DNA of 64,000 nt from Oenanthe sinensis (GCA_028671895.1 CM053810.1:64233501-64297500), one strand, 5' to 3'. Shown: positions 50,985 through 63,674, counted from the stretch's first letter. Made by a program: numbers and translations. Notes: generated by a model not told the origin, from the letters alone.

Positions 50985-52116
50985 TATCAAACAACCGACA
51001 ATTGTGGGCTTTAAAGTCAAATTTGTCATTAATGGACAGGCCTAATGCTCTGTTTTCATCAAATTGAGCCTATTACCAAATCCAACAATGTCTTTGATTG
51101 CCTATTAATATTATAAAATAACTCGATGTCTTAGGTAATTTATTTTACATGTCAATTTCAACAATATTTCTTATATTCATTTCCTATTATTATAATAATA
51201 ATAAATTTGAATCTAGTTAGTCTTGAAAAGGAGAAAAAAGAAAGAAAAAAACGTGAAAAAAAATAGGGAAACGAATTTTTTATTCACTATAATATCCTAG
51301 AGGATGCCTATTAATAAGACATGCCTAGTAAAATTTAGAATATTAATTAATAATTTTTTTTTTAGAATATTCTAGTAATCTAGGGAATCACTAGAATACT
51401 GTTGGAGTTGTAATTAAAATATACTGTTATTTAAGAGTTCATTTAAAGATGTCGTTGGATTTGCTCAAAGTAAATAATTTTTTGGAAAAAAACCAGCCAC
51501 AATACTATTTTATGACAGTTGTTTGTTGGTGTCATAGTCTCATAGAGACATAGAGTACGTTGTGAAATGACACAAGCACACATGCAAATACTCGAAAACT
51601 ATCCAAGTCTAGCTTCCTGTTTGATAAATCTTATAAGTTACTTTTAAATCAAAAAATATATGCATTTTTTAATTTATAAGATAAGTCAAATAGACCCTAA
51701 ACAATGTTCTTATCTTTTATATTATGCGAAATTTTAAATTAATAATCTAATTTGACTTTTACATTTATTTTAAAATATTTTAAAAAATTAGCTTCAAAAA
51801 TTAAATTTTCTTTTTACATAAAATTTTATATTTAAAAGAATTCTTAGGGAAAAATTTATAAAATTACCCTTTCAAAATACCTTAAACTACATAAAAGTCT
51901 AGTTAATTTATTAACATTTTTATAACTATGTTACTTAAGACGCAAAAATAAAAAATACCAATATAAAAGCATGAAACACGAGTAGGATTCGCAAATCAAC
52001 AAACAACCACTGCACGGATAACAAAGAGAAGAATCATCACGTTTTTACTTTTTAGTGGAAAATTGGTGTTTCTAAATTAGTACCATAAATATAATATTCA
52101 TATGGTTTGCATCGAA
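50985..52116. other. AT-rich intergenic region, no gene seen
   Basis: Nothing supportable. CTTATAAGTTACTTTTAAATC and a matching inverted segment at 51620-51700 suggest another eroded MITE without clear ends. Confidence 0.35.
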
Positions 52117-52395
52117 CAGTGTTATAGAAATCGCTAGGCGGCCCAAGCGGTTGGGGTACCGCCTAGCACCTAATCGGATATGCGGGAATTAATCGGATAA
52201 ATTAATCGGTTGTATTTAAATATTATTTTTAAAAATTTTATTTATTAAATATTTTTGCCAAATAATTTAATCAATTTTTGATTTTTTCAACAATTTTTAT
52301 TAATTTTTACCGTTTTTTAACCGATTTACTAAAAACCCGTCTAATCCCGCCTCGGGGCGTTTCGGTGACCGCCTAGGGCGATTTCTAGAACACTG
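52117..52395. mobile_element. hAT-type MITE with CAGTGTTATAGAAATCGC ends
   Basis: The ends CAGTGTTATAGAAATCGC and GCGATTTCTAGAACACTG are inverted with one mismatch. The flanks GCATCGAA (52109-52116) and ACATCGAA (52396-52403) are an 8-bp duplication with one change. CGCCTAG motifs near each side are subterminal repeats. It is non-coding. Confidence 0.85.
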
Positions 52396-53177
52396 ACATC
52401 GAAAGTCTGGGTAAGAACGGAAGTAGTATGTCCCAAATTATGAATCATTTTTTGAGGAAAAAATTGTCCCATAAACATGTTTACTTCTTTTTAATGTAAT
52501 TTTATAAATAAATTTTCAAAATAATCCTTTAATTATCATTCAAATTATGCATTGAAATTATCTCAATCAATGTAATTAATATTGATATAAATGAAAAATA
52601 ATTTTTATGTTAAAACTTTATGCATAATTTCAAGAGTTACATGTAAAATGGGATGAAAAAAGTAACATACTAATGCTCACATTTTTAATTGGTATCAAAT
52701 CTTATTACATTGTTTTGGAAAATATTAAATTTGAAGTGAAATCAACATATTTTATGAGCTCTGTTCAGAATCCAAAATCTCTCGCGGCAAAGCTTAGGTG
52801 AGGTCATTCGTTCCGGCCTTTAGTTTTCTCTCCACAATTTTGTGTGTTACGGACTTACGGTGTTGTTTTATATATTATAATAACTTTAAATAATCGTGCT
52901 TATTGACTCGAACCAACTTTTACCGTCAAGAAGTAGGAAGGGTAATCAAATTCGGACTAGTTGATAATTGTTGTTTGAATCCGTCACCATTTCGATTAGT
53001 GTTGAAAATGGTTTGTTGAGTGAGAAAAAGTCTCGGAAACAGTGGTATCATAAAAATTGGTTATTTTTTAAAATTATACATATTTTAAGATGTAATATGT
53101 AAAAATATTATTTTAGAGAGATAATTGTCTATAAGTATTTTTTAATTAAACAATATTTAATTATATATTGTAAAATA
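52396..53177. other. Intergenic region, no gene seen
   Basis: 52760-53040 is less AT-rich (CTCTCGCGGCAAAGCTTAGG) but has no open frame with recognisable features. Confidence 0.35.
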
Positions 53178-53253
53178 CTCCCTCCGTCTCTTATTACTTT
53201 TAATGAACAGTATAAAAAGTCAAAACATGAAATGTTTTCGGAGACGGAGGGAG
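53178..53253. mobile_element. Miniature Stowaway, 76 bp
   Basis: The ends CTCCCTCCGTCTC and GAGACGGAGGGAG are perfect 13-base inverted repeats, flanked by TA at 53176-53177 and 53254-53255. Only about 50 bp of interior remain. Confidence 0.88.
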
Positions 53254-53379
53254 TACTTTTTTTGAAAAATGTTTTTCACATAAAGTGTTTTCGAAGAGGA
53301 CAGGTCCTCCTATTTTTTATGAATAAAATTGTTTTATTAATTTCTACGTGAAATAAGAACAGATTTTACAAATATCAAG

Positions 53380-54964
53380 TCAAATTATATCATATAGTCT
53401 TATTCAAATGCCACCAAAGTCAAAAGTTTGATACTTACTAATAATATATTTAAATTTAATATTTATATCTTTAAAGTTGTAACTTATATCTTATTATATC
53501 CTATATATAATAAAAGTAAGAAAAATATTATTCAAATATCATCAAAAGACAAGAATTTAATACTTACTAACAACATATTTAAATAAAATTAAAAATACTA
53601 ATAATAATATATGATGGTAACTTAGTGACCATGTTCAGAATAAAAAAAAATTAAACGACCTGCAGTGGCCCAAACCGATTCTGTTATCATATTAAAAGTA
53701 AAAAAATAAGATATTCTCGCGATGTCTTTCAAAAAAAAAAAATCACAATAATAAATAAATTGATTAGTAAAAAAGAATGTTATTATTAAAATAATAATTA
53801 TATCCTATTTGTATTAAATGTAACATAAATTTTATTCAAAGTATTATTATAAAATAATAATTCGATATCCATTAACTACATTTTTAAATTTAATATTTAT
53901 AATCTTAAATATATTAATATAGATTTAACAATTCAAATTTTATGAATGATATATCAAATCTAATTTTATATTATTATTCATAATAACAATGCCAACAATA
54001 AAAGTTCAGGAATTAAATTTTATTAATAAAATATTAAAGTTTATATTCATATTATGAGTTTAAAATATTAACAAAAAAATGCAATCTAAATAACTATACT
54101 GAAATTCAAGTACACTCAAAGATCTAGGAGTAGTTTGTATTAATTGTATAATATTATATTATTATAAAGGCTAAGTTATAATTAATATCAAAATTTATGA
54201 ATTAATTTCTTATACTTACATAATTGCATAATGTTATATAATTATTTATAAGTTACAATTAATATTATACTAATAAAGATTTAATATCGTAAAAAGATCT
54301 AATATAGGTACTCCGAGATTTAAAATTCATTTGTTCCCGTTACATAATATTATATTTTTAACTATAAATTACAAGTAATACTATATTATGTTTATAAAAA
54401 AATTAATATTATATTAATTTAATATTTGATAGCGCACTAATTTAATTTAAAATCTAATATTTTTAATTTTAAATATGCTAATCAATTATATATATACATT
54501 AGTTTTAAAAACACTTTCAAGGGTTTTAGATTTAAATTAGATTAGCAATATATTAATATTTAATAATATATTATATGATGTAATATTTATTATATCCTAT
54601 TATATTTTATCTAAAATAAGAATAAAAGCGCTCTTATAAACAAAATATTTAAATTTAATATTTATAATTTTAAAAATATTAAACATACATTTAATATTAA
54701 AATCTTATTAACAACATATTAAAATCTAACAATTAACAACGTGTTTGAATCATATTACCAACGTATTAAAAATTAATATTTATATTATCAATTTTAAAAT
54801 ACTAGTAAATATAAACGATTTCAATTTAAATAATTAAGACAAATATAAAAAAATTATAGGAAAAATATATATTAATATTAAGTTATTAAATAAATATAAA
54901 TAAAATAAAATTATTTAATAAATATAAATAAAAAAAACCATGCTTTGCACGGATTTAAATCTAG
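53380..54964 (+). mobile_element. Helitron-like remnants
   Basis: The right border reads CCATGCTTTGCACGG then AAATCTAGT, matching the GCAC hairpin and CTAG end of the other Helitrons here (end 54964). Starts are unclear; TATATATAATAAAAGTAAG at 53502 and TATTATATTTTATCTAAAAT at 54596 are possible internal or nested starts. AT-rich throughout, no coding capacity. Confidence 0.45.
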
Positions 54965-57054
54965 TTTAATTTAATACTTATATGCACTATTTCTACCTCT
55001 CCTTTACCCGGCCGTGCATATATAGTGCAATACTTCCCGGTCTTTAAATATATAAAAGTTATCTCATAATATATATTTTTTATAAGAGTTTGATGACATT
55101 AAATTCATTTTTAAATACAACATCAAAATTAAAGCATACTAATAATATAACATAAAAATTATTTTTATAAATACAAAGAGGATTTTATTATTATAAAAAT
55201 ATCATCTAATTTTTATACTCAAAATACATGTAAATTTAGATAAGTTACTCAAGCTGACTTGAAAATATTTTTCTCTCTTTAAAATATAAGTTTATATTTA
55301 CTATTTTTAAGATTTAATTTTAAAAATTTTAATTGCATTGACATATTTCAATATAATATATAAAGTTGACAAAAAAATAATTAATTTAACTTATAATTTT
55401 TCAGTATACACAAATTTTTCGAAACTTAACCGGGGAGAAACGTCTAATTAACCCACTTAAAAGTGTCATTAATTCATCAAAATTTGTCTTTTATTTAATT
55501 ATATTAAATTAATCATTAATTATCAAAAATATATATTACTTTTCAAAAAGTTAATATATTTAACATCTAATTTACCATATTAGTTAAATATAGATAATAT
55601 TTTTTTAATACTATATCCTAGAAATTTGTGTTAAATAAAAGAAGAAAAGAGAATATAAAAGAAGGGAATAGAAGCAAATATTGTTTAAGGAATTTTTTCT
55701 AGTATGTTGAATTTTTTGTGTGGAATAGTAGATAAAATTTTGAATAAAAAAACAGAGGAAAAATATTTTAAAAAATTACATGAGAAATTTTCATTTACAA
55801 TCATTTCTCTTGAAAATCTAAGAGCACAACATACAGAAATGGGACGGAGGAGTATCATTTAATCTCGATTTAGTGATCTCGGTATCTCTTTCCTTCGTCT
55901 TCTTAACTCAGATTATTTCAACATTCATTTCATTTACATTTTCTATAGCCCTACTCAATTCCTCTCCACTCCGTTTCAGCCAGACATTAAGATGACATTT
56001 TTTCGCAATAATTTCTGTTGCACATATATACGCATGTATGAATTATTGCATAAAGTTGGGAAGAAAACACGAAACCAGCAATATGAAAATAAGATAGAAA
56101 TGAATTATATAGAGTGGGGTTGCCACAAAACTCGACATGAACCCCAGCGGATAACCAGCAAATTACCTGACTCAATTCATCATATATGAATATTAATTTT
56201 ATATACAACAGCGGCAGTAAGTAGACTAGTTTGCACCAAATCCAAAGCGACACTAGGCCCTTATTTCTTGATTCCACCGCCACTCCCCCCGAGCTCCATA
56301 CATATGTACATATGATACTACTAGTATACAACGTTACATAGAGGAGTATACAACATTCTCTTCTTTACGTCACATTCCATCCCACTTGCTTATTTTATTT
56401 TATTTATTTTTGCTAAGTTATCCAAGTCGCTTACAATTCAACACATTTGGAGTTACTGCACCATTATATTTTTTTAATTTGCAAATTATATTTATTAGAT
56501 AAATTAAACAGATCAATATATATGTGTGTGTTTAACTTGCTTATCATCTTTTTATTTGAAAAAAAATGAAATTAGTTCAAATGAGAGGCTTTGCGGGTAT
56601 ATATGGCCATAAGTTGACATAATCATTAATGTATAAATGACAATTATAACAAAGGACCACAATGTATATATATACCATGTACAATATAACATATATAAAT
56701 ATTCTGTCCTTTTTAAATTAGTAATCCATTTTTTTTAATATTTCAAAAATTATAACAATTAAAGGTATATGTGATCTTTAAAATGTATTTTTCAGTTTCT
56801 TAAAATTCTACAAGAATAATTTGTAATTTTCAATCAAAAATTAATCAATTTAACCATTAAAAAATCAAAAGTGGACTAATAATTTAAAACGGAGGGGTTT
56901 TATTTTAATGTCCAAACTTACTCGTATTACATTTTTAAATAATCTCATGATAAAACATTAAAACCTACAACTTGCACTAGAGAACAAAATTATTATTTAC
57001 TAACATTAATGACAATAAAAATAACAAAAATAAAAGAAGCGAGATGATCAAACA
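54965..57054. other. AT-rich intergenic region, no gene seen
   Basis: Overlapping frames on opposite strands at 55987-56331 and 55992-56189 are short and lack recognisable features. The final part before 57055 is the probable 3'UTR of the ERF gene. Confidence 0.35.
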
Positions 57055-57486
57055 TCAATGGGTCTCCGGTTCGGGTTTAGGCATCTGGTTCAAGTCAAGT
57101 TGATTGTGTAAAACAGGGTGAAGCCGAGAGTGAGACTGACACTGACCATTGCCGGTTTCCATAGCGTCAACTCTCGACCCGACTTGAACTGCTTTAAGCC
57201 GTATAGCTTCAGCCGACAAATCAGAATCGCCGCCATCTATTACAGACAGATCAACAGGTTCGAACTCTGGGAAGTTTAGTTTAGCCGAAGGTCCACGTAA
57301 TAAATAGACAGCTATGTCATAAGCCCTGGCCGCAGCCTTTGGTGTTGTGTAAGAGCCTAACCATATCCTTGTTCGTTTGTTTGGCTCTCTGATCTCCGCC
57401 ACCCATTTGCCCCACTTTCTCATTCTTATCCCCTTGTATGGCTTCTCACTCTTTCTCTTTCTCGCTGTTCCCCCTCCTCCTTTCAT
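57055..57486 (-). CDS. ERF/DREB-subfamily transcription factor with EAR-type tail
   Basis: A single-exon protein of 143 aa. It begins [15 protein letters not shown], followed by one AP2/ERF domain at about residues 16-74 ([48 protein letters not shown]). The Val at the position that separates DREB from ERF subfamilies (WVAEIRE) and the [19 protein letters not shown] signature place it in DREB group A-5/ERF group II, the ERF008-ERF011 type. The C-terminus has LDLNQMP (about 130-136), an EAR repression motif. Small proteins of this group act in the nucleus, often as stress-responsive repressors. No intron is needed and no lesion is seen. The exact orthologue is not fixed. Confidence 0.94.
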   Translation of the reverse strand: MKGGGGTARKRKSEKPYKGIRMRKWGKWVAEIREPNKRTRIWLGSYTTPKAAARAYDIAVYLLRGPSAKLNFPEFEPVDLSVIDGGDSDLSAEAIRLKAVQVGSRVDAMETGNGQCQSHSRLHPVLHNQLDLNQMPKPEPETH

Positions 57487-57960
57487 CTTTCTCTGCTATT
57501 CTGTTTGTCAAGTTGAGTTGAGAGATCGATGACAAAGATGTGCTATGTTACAAAATTCTATCTCTTTCTAATATTCCCTCAAAATACATATACAGAGAAA
57601 ATAGAATCTTGAATGTATACATATGAAACTATCACATTTGTCTGAATTTAAACAAACCTTAATCTTCTACTACTATATAATTCAATTCAATTCAATTGAG
57701 TTGAGTTGATGAAAGGGACATAGACAAAAATAAATGTTTATAAGAAAAACAAATTGTGGGGTGAGAAAATAAAACTGAAATATACAAGGAATATGATATA
57801 TACTAATACTAGTGGTAGTAAAGAGGGAGAGGGATTAATGTAAGTGATAATTTGTGTGCAAGGATATAAATAATTAAGGTGGATGGAGGGTTGGTCGGTG
57901 GTCCGTGGGGGTTAAAGGGATTGATACTAGTTGTAGTGTGACTTGACTTTGCGTCCAATA
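57487..57960 (-). promoter_or_regulatory. ERF upstream region
   Basis: Reading in the gene direction, TTATATAG at about 57670-57677 could be a TATA element 185 bases from the ATG. CAATTCAATTCAATTGAG and similar repeats lie beside it. The segment 57811-57857 is nearly identical to one upstream of RbfA. Confidence 0.4.
57811..57857 (+). repeat. 47-bp repeat shared with 61802-61848 (copy 1)
   Basis: Begins AGTGGTAGTAAAGAGGGAGA and ends GTGATAATTTGTGT. One visible mismatch separates it from the second copy. Weaker similarity continues on both sides (GATATATACT before, GGATATAAATAA after). Confidence 0.9.
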
Positions 57961-59480
57961 CATGACGTTTGTTTTTCTTCAATTTACTCTTTTACTCTTA
58001 TCGTCGTCGTATTTTAGTATCGACAATTGAGGTTACTTTGGTCATATTCAATCTTCTTACTCTTACTTTAAATTAAGATATATACTTGATTTGTGTTTAT
58101 CTAAACCTAGGTGCCTATATATTTATTTTTATTTTATTTTTGTTATAAATATTTTCTATTTGTTGAAATTGTAATATATTTAATTTTTTTAATTAAATGT
58201 TGATATAAATGAAGTGCAATAGTATAATAATTTTAATGAAATTTGATACAAATAATATGTTGAATTTTAAATAATTCTATTATAAATATAAAATATAATA
58301 ATTGTGAGTGGTGATAAAATTGAAATGTGTAAATAAATGATATTTGATAGCCTTGTGTTATACGATAATAAATTGTTAACAAAATTTTAAATATAATAAT
58401 ATAATATTAAAAATTGAATTAACTCAACTACAAATAGTTTTCGATCTTAATAGTATCGTATATATCTGTATGCTAATGGGGGTATTTGTTTTTTTTTTTT
58501 AATAAATAATGAGAAAAAATTGGTTTTCAAAATTAGTGTTCAGCTGTGGTGACAATAATTAAATAAATTCTAACTTATGCTAAACATCTCAAAATGTTTG
58601 AACACATTTTAAACAGTAAATATTTTCTGAAATAAAAGTCAAAAAGTCAACTGCATATTCTAAAACAGAGTGTTTTAAACATCATATATTCATATACGGT
58701 ATTACCTAGTAAATGAACCGTTGACTGAAATCATGCTCCAACATATAGTAAAATTGTTTTTTTTAATGAACGATTTATCAAAATATGAATACATGAACAA
58801 AAAGGATTTTCAAAGATTTTGTGCACGCACCAACAGTAATCAAATGAGAATATTTATACATGCATGATCGGGACAGATAACTTATTTTATTTAAAGCCGG
58901 CGAAATACGAAAAATGTAGAATTTGTTATCTACATCCGGACTCCCAATGATATGGGCACATGGGTTATAGCCGCATCATATTGGCATTCATAACACACAT
59001 TTGGAGGCCCGATCAAACAGATGCCAATTTAAGAAATGTCTTCAATTGCAATTTGTTTCGAGTCGATTCGCACTCAAGTTTATTAAAGATTTTATTATGT
59101 CTCGAATCATGCGTAATAATTTATGAAGAGAAGAATAATATTGTAATTATTCTTTTTTCTATATTTGATCTTATACAATTTTTCAATAAATGCTTTATTT
59201 AATAATTTGTCTATACAAACTGTAATTTGAAAAAAAAAATGAAAGAAATTTAAAAATGTTAAAAAATAAAAATAAAAAATTGCCTCGGTTCGAAACACAA
59301 ATAAAATCTCCAAAGGATAATGTCCCAAAAAACAAACATGGCCTTTTTTTTGTGTTCGAACACCATTTTTTTCTGAAATAAGAAGCACTGAACATTAAGA
59401 ATGAAATAACCCCATCTGAAATAATAGCAGCAGTCAAAACATCAGAACACAACTCACTTTTCATAGAATCTATTTCTACT
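57961..59480. other. Intergenic region, no gene seen
   Basis: AT-rich. Small frames at 58960-59202 (plus) and 59107-59464 (minus) overlap and are rich in Phe/Asn/Lys, so they look random. Confidence 0.35.
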
Positions 59481-59520
59481 CCAGCAAAATCATGAGCTGC
59501 TCTAGTAATTTCCCCAACAG

Positions 59521-59585
59521 AAAATCAATACGCTTACATCTTGAACAGCAAAATCAATACGCTTACATCTTGAACAGCAAAATCA
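59521..59585 (+). repeat. 29-bp tandem duplication
   Basis: AAATCAATACGCTTACATCT followed by TGAACAGCA occurs twice in tandem and the start of a third copy follows. It lies in the probable 3'UTR or downstream of RbfA. Confidence 0.85.
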
Positions 59586-59898
59586 ATCTTTAAAGATTGG
59601 TTAATCAAGTAAACCACTCAACTACTGTCTGTATACACAAATTGTAGGCTAAAGTTAATACAACAAGCATATACGATATCATACAATGGAGCAGCTAGTC
59701 AGGAGATCACAAACTGTCTATGTACCCATGTTTAGACACCTAGTATCTTGTACAGGTAAAAGGAAAGATAAAATGTGCAGTAAAGCAAAAAAACAAAAAA
59801 AAAAACCCTAATACCTGCAGCCAAGTCGATGAAAATGAACTACTAACCGATAAATAAGCCATTACATTGCTGATTTTCATAGCTCATAGCTGAGCAAA

Positions 59899-61611
59899 CT
59901 ATTTCACATAGATGATGCCTTCTTCTTCAGGATCATCCCCATCCCAACTACTATTATCCTCGGTCAAATCAGAGGACTGGTCTTGGTCATCTGGACTTTC
60001 TACAACCATCTTCTCATCTTTTAACCTATCTAATATTGCAATGACCTGACGAGGTGAAGAGAGTAGGCAAGGACCTAGTTAGTGGAGAATATCTATACAT
60101 TTATTATATGCAAAACGATAATTTATTTACCAAGTGAAAGTGAATAATTGCAACAGAACAAAAATAATGATACAAGGAGTGAATAGTGAGAAATACTGTA
60201 GCTAGCAAACAAATGATTTTTTTCTTGAGAAGAAAACATAAGTATAAACAAACGTCATAATTTTCTTATCCAGTGCTCACAAATTCAGACACATTATAAG
60301 GGTATTGAAGATTGAGCTTAAATCTTCTTTACCGGAAACTGTATACACGCAGAAACCCCCATGTTTAATACTCCTGCTATAGGATATAGAGGATCCAACC
60401 ACATACCTTCTTACCTAAATTGTCTAATACAAGCATATATCTGAAATGACTATGTGGATGCATCCACAAAGAAAGTGAGTATCGAAGTCCATGCAATATG
60501 CAATATGCAACATGAACATGTAGCCTATTGTAATATTCTTTGGGGGTAAATGATTGCTTTTAACCAAAGAGTTGACTGTTATAAGATAGCATCAACTACT
60601 GATAATCCTTTGATATAAATTAGACATAAAACTTTATTGGGAAAATGGAACAAATATTCAAACATTTGCAATGCACATGGTATTGAATCCGTGATTGGTG
60701 AAAGGGCATATGAAGTAACAACTGGAAAAGTATATGAGGTCCTAAAGGAACATACAAGCCTTCCATATCGTCACCAGGATTTTGTCCTGTTAATTTAATG
60801 TAAACTGTGATCTGGGTAAAGGGATTGGGAAGGGAACCAGCTTTGCGTATTTTATGATATTCCTTTCTTGATTATACTTAAAAAAAATAAATTAGAGAAG
60901 AATTTCTGCTGCCGCGTTGTCAGTCATTGTTTTTAGAATTTAACAAGACAACTTATGGAAATACTTAAATGATAGTAGACACACAAGTAGAGATTCTTAC
61001 TCTGCTTCCTCTCTCTATTGATTCATCTTGAATAAAACGGATCTCAGGGGTCAACCGCAATTTCATACGCCTTCCCAACTCACTGCGGACATATTTTGCT
61101 TTAGATTTGAGCCCAGAAATGGCTACATCCTTTCCTCTCTCATCACCAAACACAGATACATACACTTTAGCAACCTACAAGAAAGGGAAAAATATTTCTC
61201 AATCAAATAAAAACAATGTCCAGGGAAAAGTAGCAATTTATTATCTGGATAAACGAATAAAATTGATACCTGTAAATCAGAGGAGACTTCAACATCACTA
61301 ACAGTAGTGAGACAAGACAAATAGCGGTCAGCACCTAAAGCAGCCTCGGGAAGAACAGCAAATTGTAACACATTATCCGAAATTAACATAGCCGATAACT
61401 CTCTTTGTATTTGTTTCGCAACCATTTTTACTCTTCTCTGATTAGCCATACACTTAATTACAACTGCCCTGTTTATATTCCGGTGACTCAATCTTGTTGT
61501 TCCGGCAGTCATTGGCCGGAAATTGGTTGCCGGGGTTGTCATGATTGTGCATAACGGGTGGTTGGGATGCGTTACTAAAGGTGTTTGATTGGGGGTGATA
61601 GATTGAAGCAT
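59899..61611 (-). CDS. RBFA: Ribosome-binding factor A, chloroplast (RbfA family)
   Basis: Three exons: 61611-61270, 61174-61001 and 60045-59899, all joined in phase 0, giving 220 aa. Residues 1-50 are rich in Thr, Pro and Asn with few acids, consistent with a plastid transit peptide. The RbfA domain runs about 57-175: RRVKMVAKQIQRELSAML, TVSDVEVSSDLQVAKVYVSV, YVRSELGRRMKLRLTPEIRF. The acidic tail ends EEEGIIYVK, which is typical of plant plastid members. Bacterial RbfA binds the 30S subunit and helps 16S rRNA maturation and cold growth; a matching role at the plastid small subunit is inferred. The start codon is the first in frame. No damage visible. Confidence 0.94.
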
Positions 61612-61801
61612 GTTGCTTTTGTCTATCTTGTGATTCCTGAATCTATCTTGTTTTCAAGGTAGTTTTTTTTATTTGGATTGGGTAAGATTGGGGAGTGATT
61701 GGGCTGTGTTTACTTCGGTTGGCCCATGGAGAAAATGAAAATGCGTGGTAGACCCGGTATCTGATTGGATTTTATGATATATATACTCCTATAGTAACAT
61801 A

Positions 61802-61848
61802 GTAGTGGTAGTAAAGAGGGAGAGGGATTAATATAAGTGATAATTTGT
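61802..61848 (+). repeat. 47-bp repeat shared with 57811-57857 (copy 2)
   Basis: Same sequence as 57811-57857 with one visible mismatch, 190 bases upstream of the RbfA start codon. About 57 bases of extra sequence separate it from the continuing weak similarity (GATATAAATAACTAAAGTGG at 61911). Confidence 0.9.
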
Positions 61849-62003
61849 GTTTATTCATGCTGGACATAAATTTGATACAATTTTGTATAGATACAGAAGA
61901 ATCAAAAGATATAAATAACTAAAGTGGAAGGATATGAATAATTCAAATGGGTTGTTTGATTTTTAATGAACAAATTGATTAAATTTTGATCGAACTTATT
62001 CTA

Positions 62004-62524
62004 TCTATACTATACTATATTGTTATAGCGGAAAAATTAAAAGTTTTGGTCCAAGATGAACCATAGAAAAGATCATAAACTTCCAATTTTAGATGAATTA
62101 TAGATACGATCTTAACCATTCAATTTTAATAAAATCTAATTTTTAAAAAAAATATATATCATACATACAACTTTAACCCCAATAATCCTCCTTTTAAACA
62201 AATTCTTACGAATAATATTATATTATATTTAAATTATATTTTCTATTTTCTATTTTAAGAATCATACTGATCCTATAATTTTTATTTAATATATCATTAA
62301 AGTTTATGAATATTAATATATGAATATCATTGTATAATAACATACAATTCTAAGCCCCGATGGTCATCCTTTTATATAACTCCTCACGGATAATATTATT
62401 TTATATTAACATAAATTCTCAACGGTATAAAATTTTATATTAAATATCAATAAAATATAATATGAAGAATAAAGTTACTTAAATATTAATCATTCATCCC
62501 GTGCGAAACACGGGTAATAAGGTT
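62004..62524 (+). mobile_element. Non-autonomous Helitron with intact terminal hairpin
   Basis: It starts TCTATACTATACTATATTG at 62004 and its end has a perfect stem CCCGTG-CGAAA-CACGGG (62498-62514), ten bases before the terminus. The final bases read AAGGTT rather than CTAG, so the very end is mutated or shifted. The interior carries the ACGATCTTAACCATTCAATT/CATACATACAACT module found four times at 15696-16400. There is no coding capacity. Confidence 0.72.
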
Positions 62525-63560
62525 GTATTATTATAACCAAACTAGATAAAAAAAATTTAAACACTGAGGTAGACCATACAAAAAATCTTAAGCGTTCAAT
62601 TTTAGGTGAATTACATAAAATTACAAAAGATCTAAACTAAAATATCTCATATTAATCTCCTAACTAAAATACATCTCTATACGTAACACACAAACATTAC
62701 CTTATTAAAATATAAATAAAAATAAATTATATAAAAATATATACATATAATATTAAATAAAGTTTAAAATATTATTATACAAATAAAAATAAATTAAACT
62801 CATAAAACAAATATTAAAATAAAAATATTAAAAAATTAAAAAAATTCATCCTTACATCGAGACATATGGAAAAGCCTATAATAGTTGATGACAGTGATGT
62901 AGCGGAAGACGATTACACTGGCACCACCACGTTTGTGCCCGATGGATTGATTATTCATTCTCCTTTTCACCTTTTGGCAAAATGGTTTGGGACGTGTAAT
63001 TTACCAATCTGCAGAGCACTTTGCATAAATGGGAGGCAATTACTGTTATGAAAAAAAAGTATCCACCGTATAAAGTGCATAACATCCATTCTCTAAACCC
63101 AGACATATACTTTTCATATCCACTGATGGATGCATTGTAAAATTCTATATCATTTAAAATAAGAAATCCCAAAACATCAATCTGCAGTATGTTTGTTCAA
63201 TTATCTCACCACAATAACAAGTAAATAAACAATTTAATATGATAACCAGGACCGATGACAATGTATAATTGGAAATTACTAACTCTGAGATATCATTTTT
63301 ACAGTCTACGCTAAAAGAAATGACCCAAGAATAAGCAATAAGATTACGAGTCTTTTAAAAAACTCAAGGACTGTTCGAAACAATTCTCCCAGGGTGGTGC
63401 ATGGTTTCGTTCATCTTGAATGTTTACTTCTCATTCCCATTCTTGACTTGGCATACCTGATTTTTTGTCAAGGCTTGAACAGTACAAATTGGTCAACAAC
63501 AATTAGTTAGATTCTCTACAAAATATAAAAGTAATAGGCAAACTAAAGGAAACCAATAAA
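62525..63560. other. Helitron-like remnant and intergenic sequence
   Basis: 62525-62850 continues with TATTATTATAACC and ends near CATCCTTACATCGAGAC, like the hairpin ends elsewhere, so another eroded unit is likely. 62866-63051 has a 61-aa frame with an acidic start (VDDSDVAEDDYTG) that I do not recognise and doubt. 63190-63560 is probably 3'UTR of the right-edge gene. Confidence 0.4.
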
Positions 63561-63674
63561 TTAAGCATAGAACGGTTCTAAAGGATACTCTAGCCGCATG
63601 CCTTCGCCAGGTCGAGATGAGTAGAGGATTGTGCCTTGAAGATGTGCTAGAGCGCCACTTGAACTGGCAGTGTC
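63561..63674 (-). CDS. Last exon of a gene running off the right edge, unrecognised
   Basis: After an acceptor TTTACAG|GACACTGCC the minus strand reads DTASSSGALAHLQGTILYSS, then RPGEGMRLEYPLEPFYA and a TAA at 63563-63561. The composition and clean acceptor indicate a true 3' exon. A possible earlier exon at about 63873-63790 (after GAGCAG, reading NFFDNFNRIYNNASDLQPGI) is also protein-like, but I cannot find a donor in phase. I do not recognise the family. Confidence 0.5.
   Translation of the reverse strand, partial: DTASSSGALAHLQGTILYSSRPGEGMRLEYPLEPFYA

Noticed and set aside
55987..56331. 114-aa minus-strand frame
   Set aside because: Cys/Tyr/Ile-rich, no domain, overlapped by a frame on the other strand, no splice partners.
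59107..59464. Overlapping Phe/Lys-rich minus-strand frames
   Set aside because: Random AT-rich composition between two well-supported genes.
62866..63051. 61-aa frame starting MEKPIIVDDSDVAEDD
   Set aside because: The acidic start looks protein-like, but the frame is short, follows a Helitron remnant and has no continuation. It could be a captured gene fragment, but this is not supported.
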